This document shows positions 33,869-45,208 of a stretch of DNA of 64,000 nucleotides, piece after piece. Origin of the DNA: Laburnicola sp. R22_1 (taxonomy: Eukaryota; Ascomycota; Dothideomycetes; Pleosporales; Didymosphaeriaceae); assembly GCA_014281115.1 (NCBI GenBank), contig JACONQ010000020.1, positions 1 to 64,000 on the forward strand. Direction: 5' to 3'. Under the pieces are notes generated by a model that searched no databases, was not told the DNA's origin, and was given only the letters and a program-made list of their open reading frames with translations. The number at the start of each line of letters is the position of its first letter. Within the stretch, counting starts at the first letter, position 1. The position numbers and the translations under genes were made by a program.

Positions 33869-34966
33869 TCAACGTCGTCCAAACTGTACATTGCCGTGGA
33901 AGTTCTGAGTCTGAATTCCATCTGCGTTGTTGCCAAATGTCATGTTCGTTATGTTTGTGGGGTGCTGAGGTGAAGATCGTTCTGTAGATTGCGCACTTCT
34001 TGTAGCGTCTATCGCGGGGATCATAGCCAACAGCCCTTTAGCGTACGCGGCCGCCGTAGCAGCCGCGTAGTTCTGCCAGCCCTTGTTCTTGTGCGAGTCT
34101 GCATAGTCGCAGATGCCCCGCACGACCACACAGGGATATTCTTGCAGAACGCCTGCTGCTTCCATCTCAAAGCAGATAGCTTCATGTTCTTTGTGAATCC
34201 TGTTTCGCTCCGTGGCGGATATCTGTAGTTGATTGCTTGATGCGACATTGCCGAAGTGGACAAAGGGCTCGTCGAGCAGTCGAGTAGCGCCGTCTCCTCG
34301 ATGGGAACGCGAGATAGTATAGTCTGTGTCGCAGCATACTTTGCAATCGTCGAACTCTGTGCCTTTGTGCTCGTAGCTGTCCTGAAAGAGCTTGTCACGG
34401 ATGGGACCTGGGTCGTCATATTGGTGCAGCCGCCTCTCATCGAGCTTCAGACGCATTTGCTTCAGGAATTCCGGGATGTTAGTATTGGACCAGCCTTCCG
34501 CACGGAAGTTGTTGATTGCCGCCATAAGATCGCCTGGAACGCCATTCGTGTGTCCGCGAAAGCTCAGGCGCCCTTGACCCTCCCATGCGCCTCTATCGTA
34601 ATGCACGACCCCGCCGTGGTTGCCTCGCGGAGAGCTAACAACCACGTCCCCAAGCACAATCTCGGATACTGCACCTGCCGGTCCGTAGCGGGGTACACCG
34701 CCCGCAATACCGACTAGGAGAAAGTATTTAATGTTAGGAAATCCAGCGCGCATCTTCTCGGCAAGATGTGCAGCTCCTTCAATACCTGTATATCTCTGCA
34801 CTCCGATGACGACCTGGTGTTTACCGATGCGACCACCCAGATAGAAAGCGCCCTGGTATTGGACTTCTTCTTGGGGATATTCTTCGTCCAGTACAAGTCT
34901 CGCCGCCTCTTTTTCTAAAGGGAGGGGGGAAATCCACCCAATGGTGAACTGATGGTTTGTTGCCAT
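33869..34966 (-). CDS. PNP/UDP-phosphorylase-fold protein with C-terminal amyloid-like motif
   Basis: A single uninterrupted 365-codon frame from the ATG at 34966. Residues 8-315 are a purine-nucleoside-phosphorylase-type domain: GWISPLPLEKEAA at 10-22, GIAGGV at 86-91, GDVVVS at 106-111, FEMEAAGV at 266-273 and RGICDYADSHK at 283-293. The family cleaves nucleosides or nucleotides, and in fungi it is a common effector domain of NLR proteins. A short Ser/Pro/Thr linker (320-340) leads to MTFGNNADGIQTQNFHGNVQF at 342-362, which matches the N-terminus of the next gene's NLR. It lies on the same strand, 300 bp upstream. The likely role is the effector partner of that NLR; substrate and toxicity are unknown. 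Confidence 0.88.
   Translation of the reverse strand: MATNHQFTIGWISPLPLEKEAARLVLDEEYPQEEVQYQGAFYLGGRIGKHQVVIGVQRYTGIEGAAHLAEKMRAGFPNIKYFLLVGIAGGVPRYGPAGAVSEIVLGDVVVSSPRGNHGGVVHYDRGAWEGQGRLSFRGHTNGVPGDLMAAINNFRAEGWSNTNIPEFLKQMRLKLDERRLHQYDDPGPIRDKLFQDSYEHKGTEFDDCKVCCDTDYTISRSHRGDGATRLLDEPFVHFGNVASSNQLQISATERNRIHKEHEAICFEMEAAGVLQEYPCVVVRGICDYADSHKNKGWQNYAAATAAAYAKGLLAMIPAIDATRSAQSTERSSPQHPTNITNMTFGNNADGIQTQNFHGNVQFGRR
33881..33943 (-). other. C-terminal amyloid-signalling-like motif of the PNP-fold protein
   Basis: The last 24 residues are Asn/Gly/Gln-rich after a flexible linker. F, G, Q, G, V and F fall at the same spacing as in the NLR N-terminus. The position, at the end of the effector and the start of the receptor, is the arrangement known for fungal amyloid-signalling pairs. 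Confidence 0.65.
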
Positions 34967-35277
34967 TATGGTTGAGGGTTGTCTTTGACAGCAGCTATAT
35001 GGGACAAGAAAGGGGAAACAGCAGCATGTATACTGTTCATGGCGGCGAGCGGACTAGATTAGGCAGCAGCGCTCAGCTGAAATTCAGCCTTGTTCAGCCT
35101 GATTACAATCGCCAAGTGGCATCTCGAGTAGAGCAAGGCGCACTCTCTCTATGTCGGGGTGGAGGAACGGACAGTACGCAGTGGAAAAGATTTTGGCAAC
35201 TATCTCATAGGGTAAGAGCCATACACCGTGACAGTTTGTCTATGGGTGCAACGATGCAGGACGCGAAGGTGAGACAG
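34967..35277 (-). promoter_or_regulatory. Upstream region of the PNP-fold gene
   Basis: 311 bp between the ATG and the copia LTR to the right. The retroelement therefore sits close to the promoter and could influence or silence it. No core motif stands out. Confidence 0.4.
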
Positions 35278-35458
35278 TGTAGCCACGTGACTTACGTCAG
35301 AGGTGGTGTGTGTAGAAGGTTCCATCCAGGTGCACAGACCACTACCCTCAAGATAAAGCTCTCGCCCTCTCCTTTCTTCCTCGGTAGACTCCTCACTCCA
35401 CACTCTTTTCTACGAATAGTAATATAGCTTGTTGTCCTTATATGCCTGCCCGCCCACA
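35278..35458 (+). repeat. 5' LTR of copia D
   Basis: 181 bp, nearly identical to the 3' LTR apart from a few C/T differences. Confidence 0.93.
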
Positions 35459-35669
35459 GTTATAAGCCCGGCTGTCGACTTTAACCACTGCAGCTGCTAA
35501 GCACCTGGCTATTGACTTCAAACGCTGTATTAGCTACTGCACGCGTACTGACGAGCTGCTAAGGAGCTGTTAACAAGCTGTCAACAGAGCTACGTTACTA
35601 AGCTACCTTACCAAGCCTTAAGCACGCGTTCTATTACTAAAGAGAGCCCTTCTAGGAGCTAATAGAGCA

Positions 35670-38600
35670 AGATGCCTATAACTAAGCTAGATGGACTAGT
35701 TACGAGGACGACAGTTATACTTAAGAAGCTAGCAGACTAGGAAGAATAGATCTTTCTATGTAAGGATAGCGCGAATTGAAATCACCTCTAGCCTATGGTT
35801 AACCTGGATCTTGACAAGGCGGCACTCGAATAGCTTAAGGAGCTAGTGCCCATAATACTAGAGCACTACTATAAGGGGACAGAGCAGGATACTGGCGTCG
35901 TGCTAAAAGACATAACAACTAAGGAGTTCCAGCGATACCAGCAGGCGGAGAGAGGCTATGATCGAGCCTTGGCTAGATATACAATTAAGAGGAAAGCGTT
36001 AGACAACTTTATCTAGGAGATTAGCAGAACGATCAGCTGTCGCTATATATATCTAATTTAGAGCGACGATACAGCGTACGCTTAATTAAAGAGGCTTAAG
36101 AAGCACCTCTGCCTATTAATGGCTGAGAGGGAGCTACAGCTTCTAGCAAAGTATTGGCAACTGCAAAGCCGACCCCGCAACAATATTAATACCTGGCTAG
36201 ATAAGTGGCTACATGTTGTACGTCTGTGCGAGGCAGCGAACCTACCTAACGTGACATCGCCGCAAGCACAGCGCGATTTTCTACTTGCAGTTAAAGGACT
36301 TAACAATACGTGGGCTACTACTTAGCAAGCCATCCTATTTTGAGCACAGCTTAACGGACAGCCTATATAGAGCTTGGACGATCTTGTCGCTGAGTTTACT
36401 ATGTACTGGCGCTCGATAAGACTAGTAGCGTTGTCGCTTGGTACCTTTGCTACACTAGGCATTAGCTAGAGCCCTAATAAGCCATAAGTAATAGATAAGA
36501 AGGATTAAGATAAGAAGCCTAAGTGTATATGTGGTCTTAATTATCGATTTAAGGACTGTTAGTATCTAGGAGCGAAGGGCAAGCCTTAAGGATGGATACC
36601 TAAACCTGAGATACAAGAACAATTTAATAAGGCTATAGCAAGCTAATTATTATTTGGAGGAGCTATAAAGGCAGCACTTAAAGCGAATAGGAGCGTGACA
36701 AATACTAGAGACTGAGTAGAACTGGCAGCGTCTGTAGTCTTAACAGCACCTCAATAGTTTAATAATTATAGTTCTACGCTTAACACGCTAAATAGTTATG
36801 TATTATAGCTTACTATAAGCTCTGACTGCGCGAGTAAGTAGATAGTTAAGCCGAGTCTAATTAATTAATGGATTCTTAATCCAGGATTAAATACACACGT
36901 CACTAACAGTAGAGCCTATAGTTAGAAGAAGCGAGCTAATAGAACAGGTGAAGTTATTAAGGCTGGAGATTAAGAGCTATTAATTTATAAGCGGGGAGAT
37001 ATTATCCTACTTATTAACACGCCTAAAGGCACAGAGCGTATAGAGCTTACCTACGTTGCCTACGTTCTAGGATTTCTTACTAACGTTGTTGGCCTGTTAC
37101 GCTGTCGATTAATAGGCATTTATTTCAACTTAGGACAAGACTACTTATACTAGAAGAGCTAGAAGTACGTTATTTGTAAGCTTAACTATACTAGCGGACA
37201 CTAGTTAATAGATACTAAAGGCATAGAGAGACTAGATACTAGCTCTCTACTTGCAGCCTTAATATACGCCTGTAAGAAGCCTTTATATAAGCCTAAAAAG
37301 CTACTGTAGTTAACTGCAGAGGAAGCACATATTATGTAGGGTTACGCTAGTAGAGAGGTAATTAAGCACCTGCCTAAGAACGTTAAAGGCCTACATATTA
37401 TAGATAGCCAAGCACTAAAGTAGAAGGACTATAAGACGTGTATATAGTTAAAGCTAACGAAGATTATTAGTTAAAGGCCACCTTAAGAACTAGCGACTCG
37501 ACTATTCGAGCGTATTAGCATAGATCTAATACAGCTTCTAGAGCGAGGAGAGCGCTGCTATAATGGCGATTAATACCTATTTTATGCTTTTAATTAATAC
37601 ACGAAGTGGCACGAAGGATGCTATATACTAGATAAGATAAAGGCTACTCTAATAAAAGTCTTTAAGCAATTACTAGCTAAGATAAAGCGGCAATTTTAGA
37701 GTTAAGTTATTATTATAAGGCTGGACATGGAGACTGGATATGTCGAGCTGCTAGAGCTCTGTAGAGATCTTGGAATCGCTATTAAGGCTAGAGCTATAGA
37801 AGCTTAGAGCGGAGCCATTAAACGCGCAGGCAAATCTATTATAATTTAAGGCAGAGCTATACGCCTACACGCAGGTTTACTAAAGGCGTACGTTAATAAG
37901 TGTGTTATATTAGCTATATATCTACTTAATTGTACACTAACTAAAGCGATACGATGGGAATGCCTATACACTAAAGTTAAGGGAGTGAAGCCATTAGTCG
38001 CTTACCTTAAGGTAATTAGAGCGAGAGCGTATGTGCTTAACAAGAAGCTACCTAGGGGAGACAAGCTCGAATCTCGAGCTCTAATTGGCCACCTGGTAGG
38101 CTTCGATTCAACTAACATATACTGAGTATAGTTACTAACAATTAGACAAGTTATACAAACTTAAGACGTTGTCTTTTTGCAAAGCAAGCTCTATAACAAG
38201 CGAGAGAAGTACGCAGAGAAGAGCTATATCTGTGAGGCAGCAGAGGTGCTCGATATTAAGGAGACGCCGAATTATAGCAACATATTAATCGATTAGCTGT
38301 CTACACTAGAAGACTATTCCTATAGGCCTAAGCCTAAGCTAGAGCTTGAGTTTAACTCTAAATCCAAGACTAAGATTAAGGATACTTAACTAGCTCTTAT
38401 AACACTAGAAGAGACGCTAGAGAAGCACGGACTGCGCTAGTTACTAGACGACATAGGCTAGGGGAAAGGCTACGCTCTAGCTCTAGAGGGAAAAGAGCTA
38501 AATTAAACAACAAACAACGCAAAGCGATAAGAGAAGATTGATAGTTAACTATTATAGGAGAACGTAATAGAGGGTAAGCGAAGTTAGAAGCTAAAGAGCT

Positions 38601-40330
38601 TTGGCATGTATCTGGCAACATTCGCTGCCTATATTAACCCCACAGCACTAGCAAAGCTACTTAGCGAGGCGCTAAAGACTTAACTATATTGTAATTAGCT
38701 GCCACTAGAGCTAAAGAGGTGGAAGGATCTAGATTGTTACCTATTTAGTGCTAAGTTTAAGAAGACAAGTAGAGTTGAGATTAATAGTGTTATTAACCAT
38801 AGATGCTTTGGAAGAGCTATAGAGCTCGCTAAGTAAGCAGATGCTAAGGTGCTACCACTTATGTGGGTATTCTTGTATAAGTTTAACAAAGATAGATACC
38901 TCTACAAATTTAAAGCTTAACTAGTTGTCTAAGGAGATCTGCAGCAAGACTAGGGCGATATATACGCAGCTACACTGGCTGCGAAGATCTTCTGATGCCT
39001 TATCGCCCTAGTAGTAGCCTTCGACCTAGATCTATACTAGTACGATGTACTTAATGCCTTTCTTAATGCGGAGCTCGATCGACCTACCTACGTACGCTGT
39101 CCAGAAGGATACAATAAAGAACTTAGAAAACTGCTAGAGCTTAAGCGCGCTCTATATAGACTCTGTGACGCGCCGCAACTATGGTACAAGCATCTCACTG
39201 CAACGCTTAAGAAGATGGGACTAAGACAGGTGCCTGGAGTGCCCTGTCTATATAGCAGTAACTAGCTTATTGTCTTCTTCTTTGTTAATAATATAGTGGT
39301 AGCTGTATCCCGCAGCAATTAAGACGTATACCGTCTATTTGACAGACAGCTAAGAACAACCTACAACGTGCGATACCTGGGAGAGTTAAAGTGGTTCCTA
39401 GGTATACGCGTTATTCGAGACAGAAAGTAGAAGAAGATCTGGCTACTCCAAGACAGCTTTATTAACAAGGTGGCAAAGAAGTACAACATTGCTTAAGGAA
39501 GCACAAAATACCTAGTAGTGCTGCTGGCAGACGGACATCTAGGCCTGAGTAGAGAGGAGCTAGACAATTAACGCACGAAACTCTATTAAGAGCTTGTTGG
39601 ATCGCTAGCCTATATAGCGACGTACACACAACTAGATGTCGCCCAAGCTTACTTAGAGCTATCTCGTTACCTATAGAACCCAGGCCAGAAACATATTAGT
39701 GCGGTATACTACGTATGGAAGTACCTAATTGGCACGAAGAGACTTGCTATAGGAGCTTATACAGACTGTGCGAATAGTGAGTCTGGTGGTAGTTAAACCA
39801 TCTACCTAAGTTTAAGCTTGGGGGGTGCAGAACCACTGTTCTATAGAGCATTAGATGCAGCTTTCGCAGACGACCTAGAGACCAGGCAGAGCTTACAAGG
39901 ATACCTTTTTATGCTCTATGGCATGCCTATTGACTAGAAAGCGACACGATAGCGCTCGGTTACTAAGTTGACTACTAAGGCAGAGCTTCTAGCTTTGTTA
40001 ACAGCTGCTAGCGAGCTTTAAGTGTGGAATTGACTATTTAAACACATTAAATTCGACCTAGATATTACGCTAACTATTTACTGCGATAACCTACAGATAG
40101 TAGGTATTATTACTAAGGACAAGGACAAGCTATTTATAAAACTACGCCACGTCGACACTTACTAGCACTGGCTGAGATAAGAGTAGGCAGAAGGACGCGT
40201 ATTAGTCTAGTGGAAGCCTACTAATTAGATGCTAGCTAACGGACTTACTAAGAGCCTTGTACGTTAAAAGCACACCAACTTTATAAGGCAACTTAGCATG
40301 TAAGACATTAAAGGATATCTATAGAAGAAG
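35670..40330 (+). pseudogene. Copia D Gag-Pol polyprotein remnant
   Basis: Gag is at about 35670-36720. Integrase and linker follow (ERISIDLIQLLERGE near 37,520; ALIGHLVGFDSTNIY near 38,075). Reverse transcriptase is at about 38860-39450 with YDVLNAFLNAELDRPTYV, KRALYRLCDAPQLWYKHL and FFFVNNIVVAV, where YVDD would be expected, so both active-site Asp codons now read Asn (G to A). RNase H follows to about 40330. Stops are numerous and RIP-type. It is inactive. Confidence 0.85.
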
Positions 40331-40429
40331 CTTAAGGAGGACTCTACTTCAGATTCTATTGTTTACTACCTATTCTAGTATAGTACAGAGCATTAGCTTT
40401 AGTGTGGGTACACCGCAGCTAGGGGGGTG

Positions 40430-40610
40430 TGTAGCCACGTGACTTACGTTAGAGGTGGTGTGTGTAGAAGGTTCTATCTAGGTGCACAGACCACTACCCT
40501 CAAGATAAAGCTCTCGCCCTCTCCTTTCTTCCTTGGTAGACTCCTCACTCCACACTCTTTTCTGCGAATAGTAATATAGCTTGTTGTCCTTATATGCCTG
40601 CCCGCCCACA
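40430..40610 (+). repeat. 3' LTR of copia D
   Basis: 181 bp, followed by the GACAG target duplication and then by pogo-type sequence. Confidence 0.93.
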
Positions 40611-40718
40611 GACAGTACCTTCTACCTCCTACCACATCTTCGCCACCGGGGCTCTCCATGGTTCTGGCGGAACTTCTACGCCTGACACTGGGGTCTTCGG
40701 CTTTAGCGCAACTACTTC

Positions 40719-42404
40719 TTAATCAGCTTCCGCGACCTGTCCTTCCCTTCTCCGCACCATCTTGGCGCTTGGCTCTGGTGTAACTGCCTCCAACGCAGCC
40801 CTCTTGCGCTTCCGACCACGTTTTGTCTTGCCTGCCGTTTCTTCTGCCTGTACCGTTGTGTTCGCAACTTTCTTAGCTTGTCTAACGGCCTTTTTCGCCT
40901 CTTTTATAGCATGCTCCGCTCGTGCCTTCTCAAGGTCTTCCCACGTCATCACCTTTGCCGTCCCAAGTATTGTTGACTTAGTCGCCCGGCGAGTTTTACC
41001 TTCGTTGTTTATTTTCTTTAAGAACATATTTTGATTGTAAAGGAGGGCGTTTTTAGCAAGAAACGTTAGGGCAGCATTAGAGACCTTTTGTTGGAGCCTC
41101 TCTTTGCGCTGGCTGCTAGCTTTATCGTTAGGAATATGTCTGATTATATTAAGGAGCGATTCCAGGGCCTCTGATGATACTGGAGTTGCAGGCGTTAGCA
41201 TTAATTCGTAATATAGATAAGACTCTACGCTCTTAATAGCATTTAGAATGGTTAGTTTAGCAGGCGGCTTTGGCATATCCGCGAGAACTCTGTCAGGGTT
41301 AAAAGGGAACAAGCCGCTTCCTCTCTACGCTGTGAGGATGTTTCTCTTCGTAAGTGCCTTTTCCCTTGCAGGGCTGTATAGATAAGTGAAATGCTGCTTT
41401 CTAATAGTGCCTACTCCACCTCGGTCCAGCCGTTCAACCTGATCGCGGTACGCCGCCTTAAGCGGGCCAAATGCCGCAACATCACAGGGTTGGAGCTTAT
41501 GGGATGTGTGAGACGGCATGCGGCAAAGGATAATGTTGTTTTTAAAATAGAACTCCAAGATTTTAAGCGTCTGGTGGGTACCAAAGCCATCCTAGATGAG
41601 CATACGCGGTTTGTTGCTCGCTAATTGCTTAGTTTGAGGGTTGAATACCTGCTTAAGCCACTGCAAACTGATATAAGAGTCGGTAAATCCAGATTCAGAG
41701 CATGCATAAACCCAACCAGGGGTGGGATGTGTGGTCCAGTTGGCTCGGTGGGTGGAGGCAGGCCAGATTATCATAGGGTTCAGACACCTACCGTCGCCAG
41801 AGATACATTCAATAGCAGTTACCATAGTCCGCTTAACACGGGCGCCTCTATAGCGTCGTATGTCGTCTTTGCCAACGAGCACTTTGACAGAATTCAGCAT
41901 ACTTAGCATGACTCCAGTCTCGTCCATGTTATAAACATTCCGTGGCAAAATAGCCGGATTTTCTAGTTGTTTCCCAATCACTTCAAACCAGTGGATAACC
42001 TTATTATAGATATTATATCGGTTCCAGTCCTGCGGCTTATTTGTCCTCGCTATAAGCTCTGTTCGACGTGTCTCAAATCGCTTAGCCCAGTTATAGTGAG
42101 GAGGCTTAAGTGGCCTGTCTGCTTCGGGTCGGTGGCGGGTGGCACTGAACGCTATTGCAGGTATGTACTTCACTCGGACAGGTTGTCCAAGAGCAGCAGA
42201 ACGTGTTAGGAAATCGGACACAGCGTTTTCTTCGTACGGATAGAGGTACCGTTGGTCGATAGCTTTGTCTTCTCTCGAGCGTCGTCCGCGTTTACGGTGG
42301 CCTAGAGTAGAGATAGGGACATTAGTATGTGCCGATCGAGCAGCGTATGTGTTAGGGATGCCTTCAGGAAGGTTTTCGGCTAACGCTTAACTGGCTTTGT
42401 CCAT
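40719..42404 (-). pseudogene. Second pogo-type DDE transposase, nearly intact
   Basis: From the ATG at 42404 (MDKAS) the frame runs 562 codons to 40719 with three stops: TAA just after the start, TAG near 41593 and TAG near 41327, each explained by CAA, CAG or TGG change. An N-terminal HTH region is followed by the DDE core: NVYNMDETGVM, then after the stop DGFGTHQ, and CRMPSHTSHKLQPCDVAAFG with the third Asp. A Lys/Arg-rich C-terminal tail (KTKRGRKRKRAALEA) follows. It is a different family from the element at 2106-3978. I could not find its terminal repeats; the copia D insertion abuts its 3' side. Confidence 0.88.
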
Positions 42405-42952
42405 GTTAGCTTCCTGTGGTGGTACTGCAATGATGGGGCATTGTCGGGACAGCGAACAATGAGCTGGACACCTGGCAACATCTAGACGAAGCAAACTAGG
42501 CAACCAAGACGAACATCCTTGATACTACGCCACAACATGACTAATGACGCTAAGATTTGATACTGTAATTTAATGTTATTAATATAGCCGAGCTACGCTA
42601 AAACTGCGCTATGCCAGAAAGATGTTCAAAACCCCTCTTTCCGCTCGGTGAAACTCCCGGAATTCACGACGCCGGTGCAAGGTGACCTTAAATTGTAAAC
42701 ATTAGTTCTTTCTGAAATAGACTACCTTAAGATAGCTCTGAAATCTGAAGGCTTGTTAATACTCATAGTTAAGCAGGGGTGCAGAGCTCAAAGCGGATTT
42801 TTAGACGATGACGAGGTCGTCAACATTGCCAATTCTACAATCTCTTCCTCCATACGCCGACCTTAGGTGAAGGAATAGCTAAAGAACGATAATCTACCAG
42901 TTGGCGCCTAATAGACCCGTGTGGAGGGATGTAGGATGACTAAATAGTAGAA
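42405..42952. other. No recognisable gene
   Basis: It may include the 5' end of the pogo element to the left. No open frame is supported. Confidence 0.4.
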
Positions 42953-43265
42953 ATTTCTCGTTACGGAGTACTTCTCGCTACGTGGTGAGGGATGTTAGGA
43001 ATAGAATGCAAAAAGGGAGAAACAAAGCTCTGTTGCTTAAGATAGAAAGAACGACTGTGAGAAGAAGAACGACTGTAGGACAAAGAACGACTGTAGGAAA
43101 AAGAACGACTGTAGGAAAAGAACGACTGTAGGAAAAAGAACGACTGAAGGAAAGAAGGAATAGGAAGTTTGGCGAACATGGCAAAAATGGAAACTTGGCT
43201 TAAGGAGCGTGTGGGATGATCAAGGAAAGAGGGAATGAGGGTGGGTGATCGCCCAAGAAACACCG
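42953..43265. repeat. Minisatellite-bearing dispersed repeat, left-end copy
   Basis: It starts with a 46-bp terminus (42953-42998) that is the reverse complement of 28101-28146. About six units of 16-19 bp (GAACGACTGTAGGAAAAA) follow at 43047-43150, then a block shared with 27975-28095. The right terminus is missing here. Together with 27894-28146 it defines a small element of about 0.3 kb with inverted ends. Confidence 0.7.
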
Positions 43266-43580
43266 GAAAGTAATCTATAATGGGTACAATAACAATGAAA
43301 TCAAAATTCAATGTAAATAAAGGAACATAGCGAGCGTTGTTGGTAAACTCTAAACGAACGAGTTGCTGGTGATAGACTAAGGGAAACAGGAAGTCGAGGC
43401 AAAAGAGCGAAAAGTTCTAAACAGTAGCGAGCGTCGATGAGTAGGCGAGTAAACTGCGAAGTCTTCGATGGGCAGGAGAAACAGATGTTCTAGAAAGGCA
43501 AAGGACAGGACAAGAAGAGAGCCGAGGGTTCGATATCACGGAGCCAGCGTTTACAAATCCTGCGTGGCTTCCACGCACTC
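43266..43580. other. No recognisable gene
   Basis: Interval downstream of the secreted-protein gene. It presumably contains that gene's 3' untranslated region. I see nothing else. Confidence 0.45.
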
Positions 43581-43936
43581 TTAGTTCACACAGACATTTT
43601 CCAGGATCCCGAGGTTTTCGTCAAGCTTGCATGAGTTGCCGTCGGTTTTCAAACATATTACCGTCCCATCAATGTTGAGATCTCCAAGCGTTGGTCGCTC
43701 AATACAGATGGAATATACTTTCGTGACGTTAAGGCTTTCAAGTGGCTAGTACAATGCGTTAGTATAGCACCATCAACCCGACTGCTGCAGCATACCTGAC
43801 AGGGGAGATCTCGACGCCCACGGCATAGATTCAGACCAGGCTGTATACGGGTGCAGTCTTGCTTACTGCCGGGCCCTCGCACTTGAGGGGCAGCTAGCAC
43901 CGGAAGGGCTGCTGTAAGCAACGATAGAAGAAACAT
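43581..43936 (-). CDS. Small secreted cysteine-rich protein
   Basis: Two predicted exons (43936-43796 and 43745-43581) give 101 residues. The N-terminus MFLLSLLTAALPVLAA is a clear signal peptide, with likely cleavage after residue 16. The mature part has seven Cys (28, 38, 46, 61, 78, 86, 99) and one N-glycosylation site (NVT at 53). The intron (50 nt) has GTATGC, a perfect TACTAAC branch point and TAG. Small size, secretion, cysteine content and subtelomeric location are typical of fungal effector candidates. I recognise no family, so function is unknown. A TATA-like box lies about 90 bp upstream. Confidence 0.75.
43746..43795 (-). other. Predicted intron of the secreted-protein gene (50 nt)
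   Basis: GTATGC donor, TACTAAC branch point and TAG acceptor, phase 0. Read-through would give a different C-terminus ending 30 bp into the intergenic side with no cysteine pairing logic. Confidence 0.75.
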
Positions 43937-44023
43937 GGCTGATCGATATGATGTAAAGAGGTTTGTAGGTGAGTGGGGAGATGAGTGGTGAGGGTTGGCA
44001 GAATAGCGAGCTGCTCGCTCATA

Positions 44024-44033
44024 CTTATATATA
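44024..44033 (-). promoter_or_regulatory. TATA-like box of the secreted-protein gene
   Basis: TATATATAAG on the minus strand, about 90 bp before the ATG at 43936, in a plausible core-promoter position. Confidence 0.5.
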
Positions 44034-44264
44034 GGAGTCTTAAGCAGTAGACACTAATAGTTTAGTCATAGCAATGGGATTCGGAATTGGAAATCCAGAT
44101 TTAGTCAGATGTCCTAAACCCAAACTAGAGTTTCCACAAACCGTTTTCAAGAAACGGAATAACAAATTTTGGCATAGGCTTTGGATATGCTACACTTTAC
44201 ACATACTTATTGTGGATCAAGTCGAAAGGACATTCTATAACGCAAAGACTTTACCTCGCGAGAT

Positions 44265-44792
44265 ATGACGTCGGAACAATTTGATGACGCAGTATTGGTG
44301 TCGCTTCCATGGACACCGACCATGTCAGAATTCGAAGCGTTGAAGGACGCCATACCGAAAATGGATGCTGAATTTGATTCTCGCAAAAAAGTTGAGCAAC
44401 TTGAAGCCGTGGGAAAGAAGATGGCAGATGAGCACGAAGACAAGATGAACGAGATGCGCCAGGCTTTCGAGATGGCGTTGAAGCGAACCAATGATTTCTT
44501 GATTGTTACCGCCAATCACGTCGAGGAGCTGCAGCACAGGCTAAAGGAGCAAGAGCGGTACGCGTGCTAATATTCAAAGCTAGGCGCTCTGCTAATTCTG
44601 AGTAGACTCAATCGTGTTCTGAAAGAAGAAATTGACGATCTTCATGCGCGGGTACTTAACTGGGACGAGTGGAAGGAGGTCACATCGGAGTGGTCGAATT
44701 CGCTGATGGCTTTTTTGTTTGGCGACACTGTCATGAGCGATGCACCTGAAATCAACGCTCTGCAAGGTTGGATTGAGCAGAGTCCCGTATAA
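44265..44792 (+). CDS. Short coiled-coil protein, unknown function
   Basis: Exon 1 (44265-44557) and exon 2 (44606-44792) join in frame to 159 residues. Residues about 40-120 are rich in Glu, Lys, Leu and Met with heptad character (MADEHEDKMNEMRQAFEM, EELQHRLKEQE). The C-terminus is WSNSLMAFLFGDTVMSDAPE. The 48-nt intron has GTACGC, a TGCTAATT branch point and TAG. No signal peptide or membrane segment is seen. I do not recognise the family. It lies in the small gene island with little RIP. Confidence 0.65.
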
Positions 44793-45208
44793 TTCCTCTT
44801 CCGCTCAGGTCTGCTTCTTTGCTAGACTACTACCATGTAGGCGCCATAAATCATATAATCATCAACATCCTTGCCCGTGCTCTCGTGATCCTCCGCGATA
44901 GTATATAACAATGAGATGACAAAGGACCAGCCTATGCGCGTTCAACTGTACTGAGAAATCAACAAAACCAATCACGACTGTGCAAGCTCCACTCTAAAGC
45001 ATAAAGTATTTCATTGATCGATTGATAAAACTAACCAAAACATTAACTTACCAACATAAAAGAATGCAGTATTCGCCCTAGTCCCCTGGAGTCCACAGCG
45101 TAAAACACTCCAATGTGACAAGTTCAATGTATGGTCTCATACATTCGTAATCCTGCATATTGGAAGATACAAAAGTATGCTCCAGCGAAACTTAGCATCA
45201 GGCACAGC
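44793..45208. other. Convergent intergenic region
   Basis: 416 bp between two convergent genes. It presumably holds both 3' untranslated regions. I see no further feature. Confidence 0.45.

Larger units (their letters stand above)
35278..40610 (+). mobile_element. Ty1/copia LTR retrotransposon, RIP-decayed (copy D)
   Basis: A 5,333-bp element with 181-bp LTRs (TGTAGCCACG...GCCCGCCCACA) and a 5-bp target duplication GACAG at 35273-35277 and 40611-40615. A purine tract (AGGGGGGTG) precedes the 3' LTR. It belongs to a different family from A1/A2 and C. The internal frame is broken by many TAG and TAA codons, while the LTRs are well preserved, differing by a few C/T changes. Confidence 0.95.

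Noticed and set aside
43010..43160. CRISPR-like array (regular 16-19-bp units)
   Set aside because: The units are adjacent without unique spacers, and the genome is fungal. It is a minisatellite.
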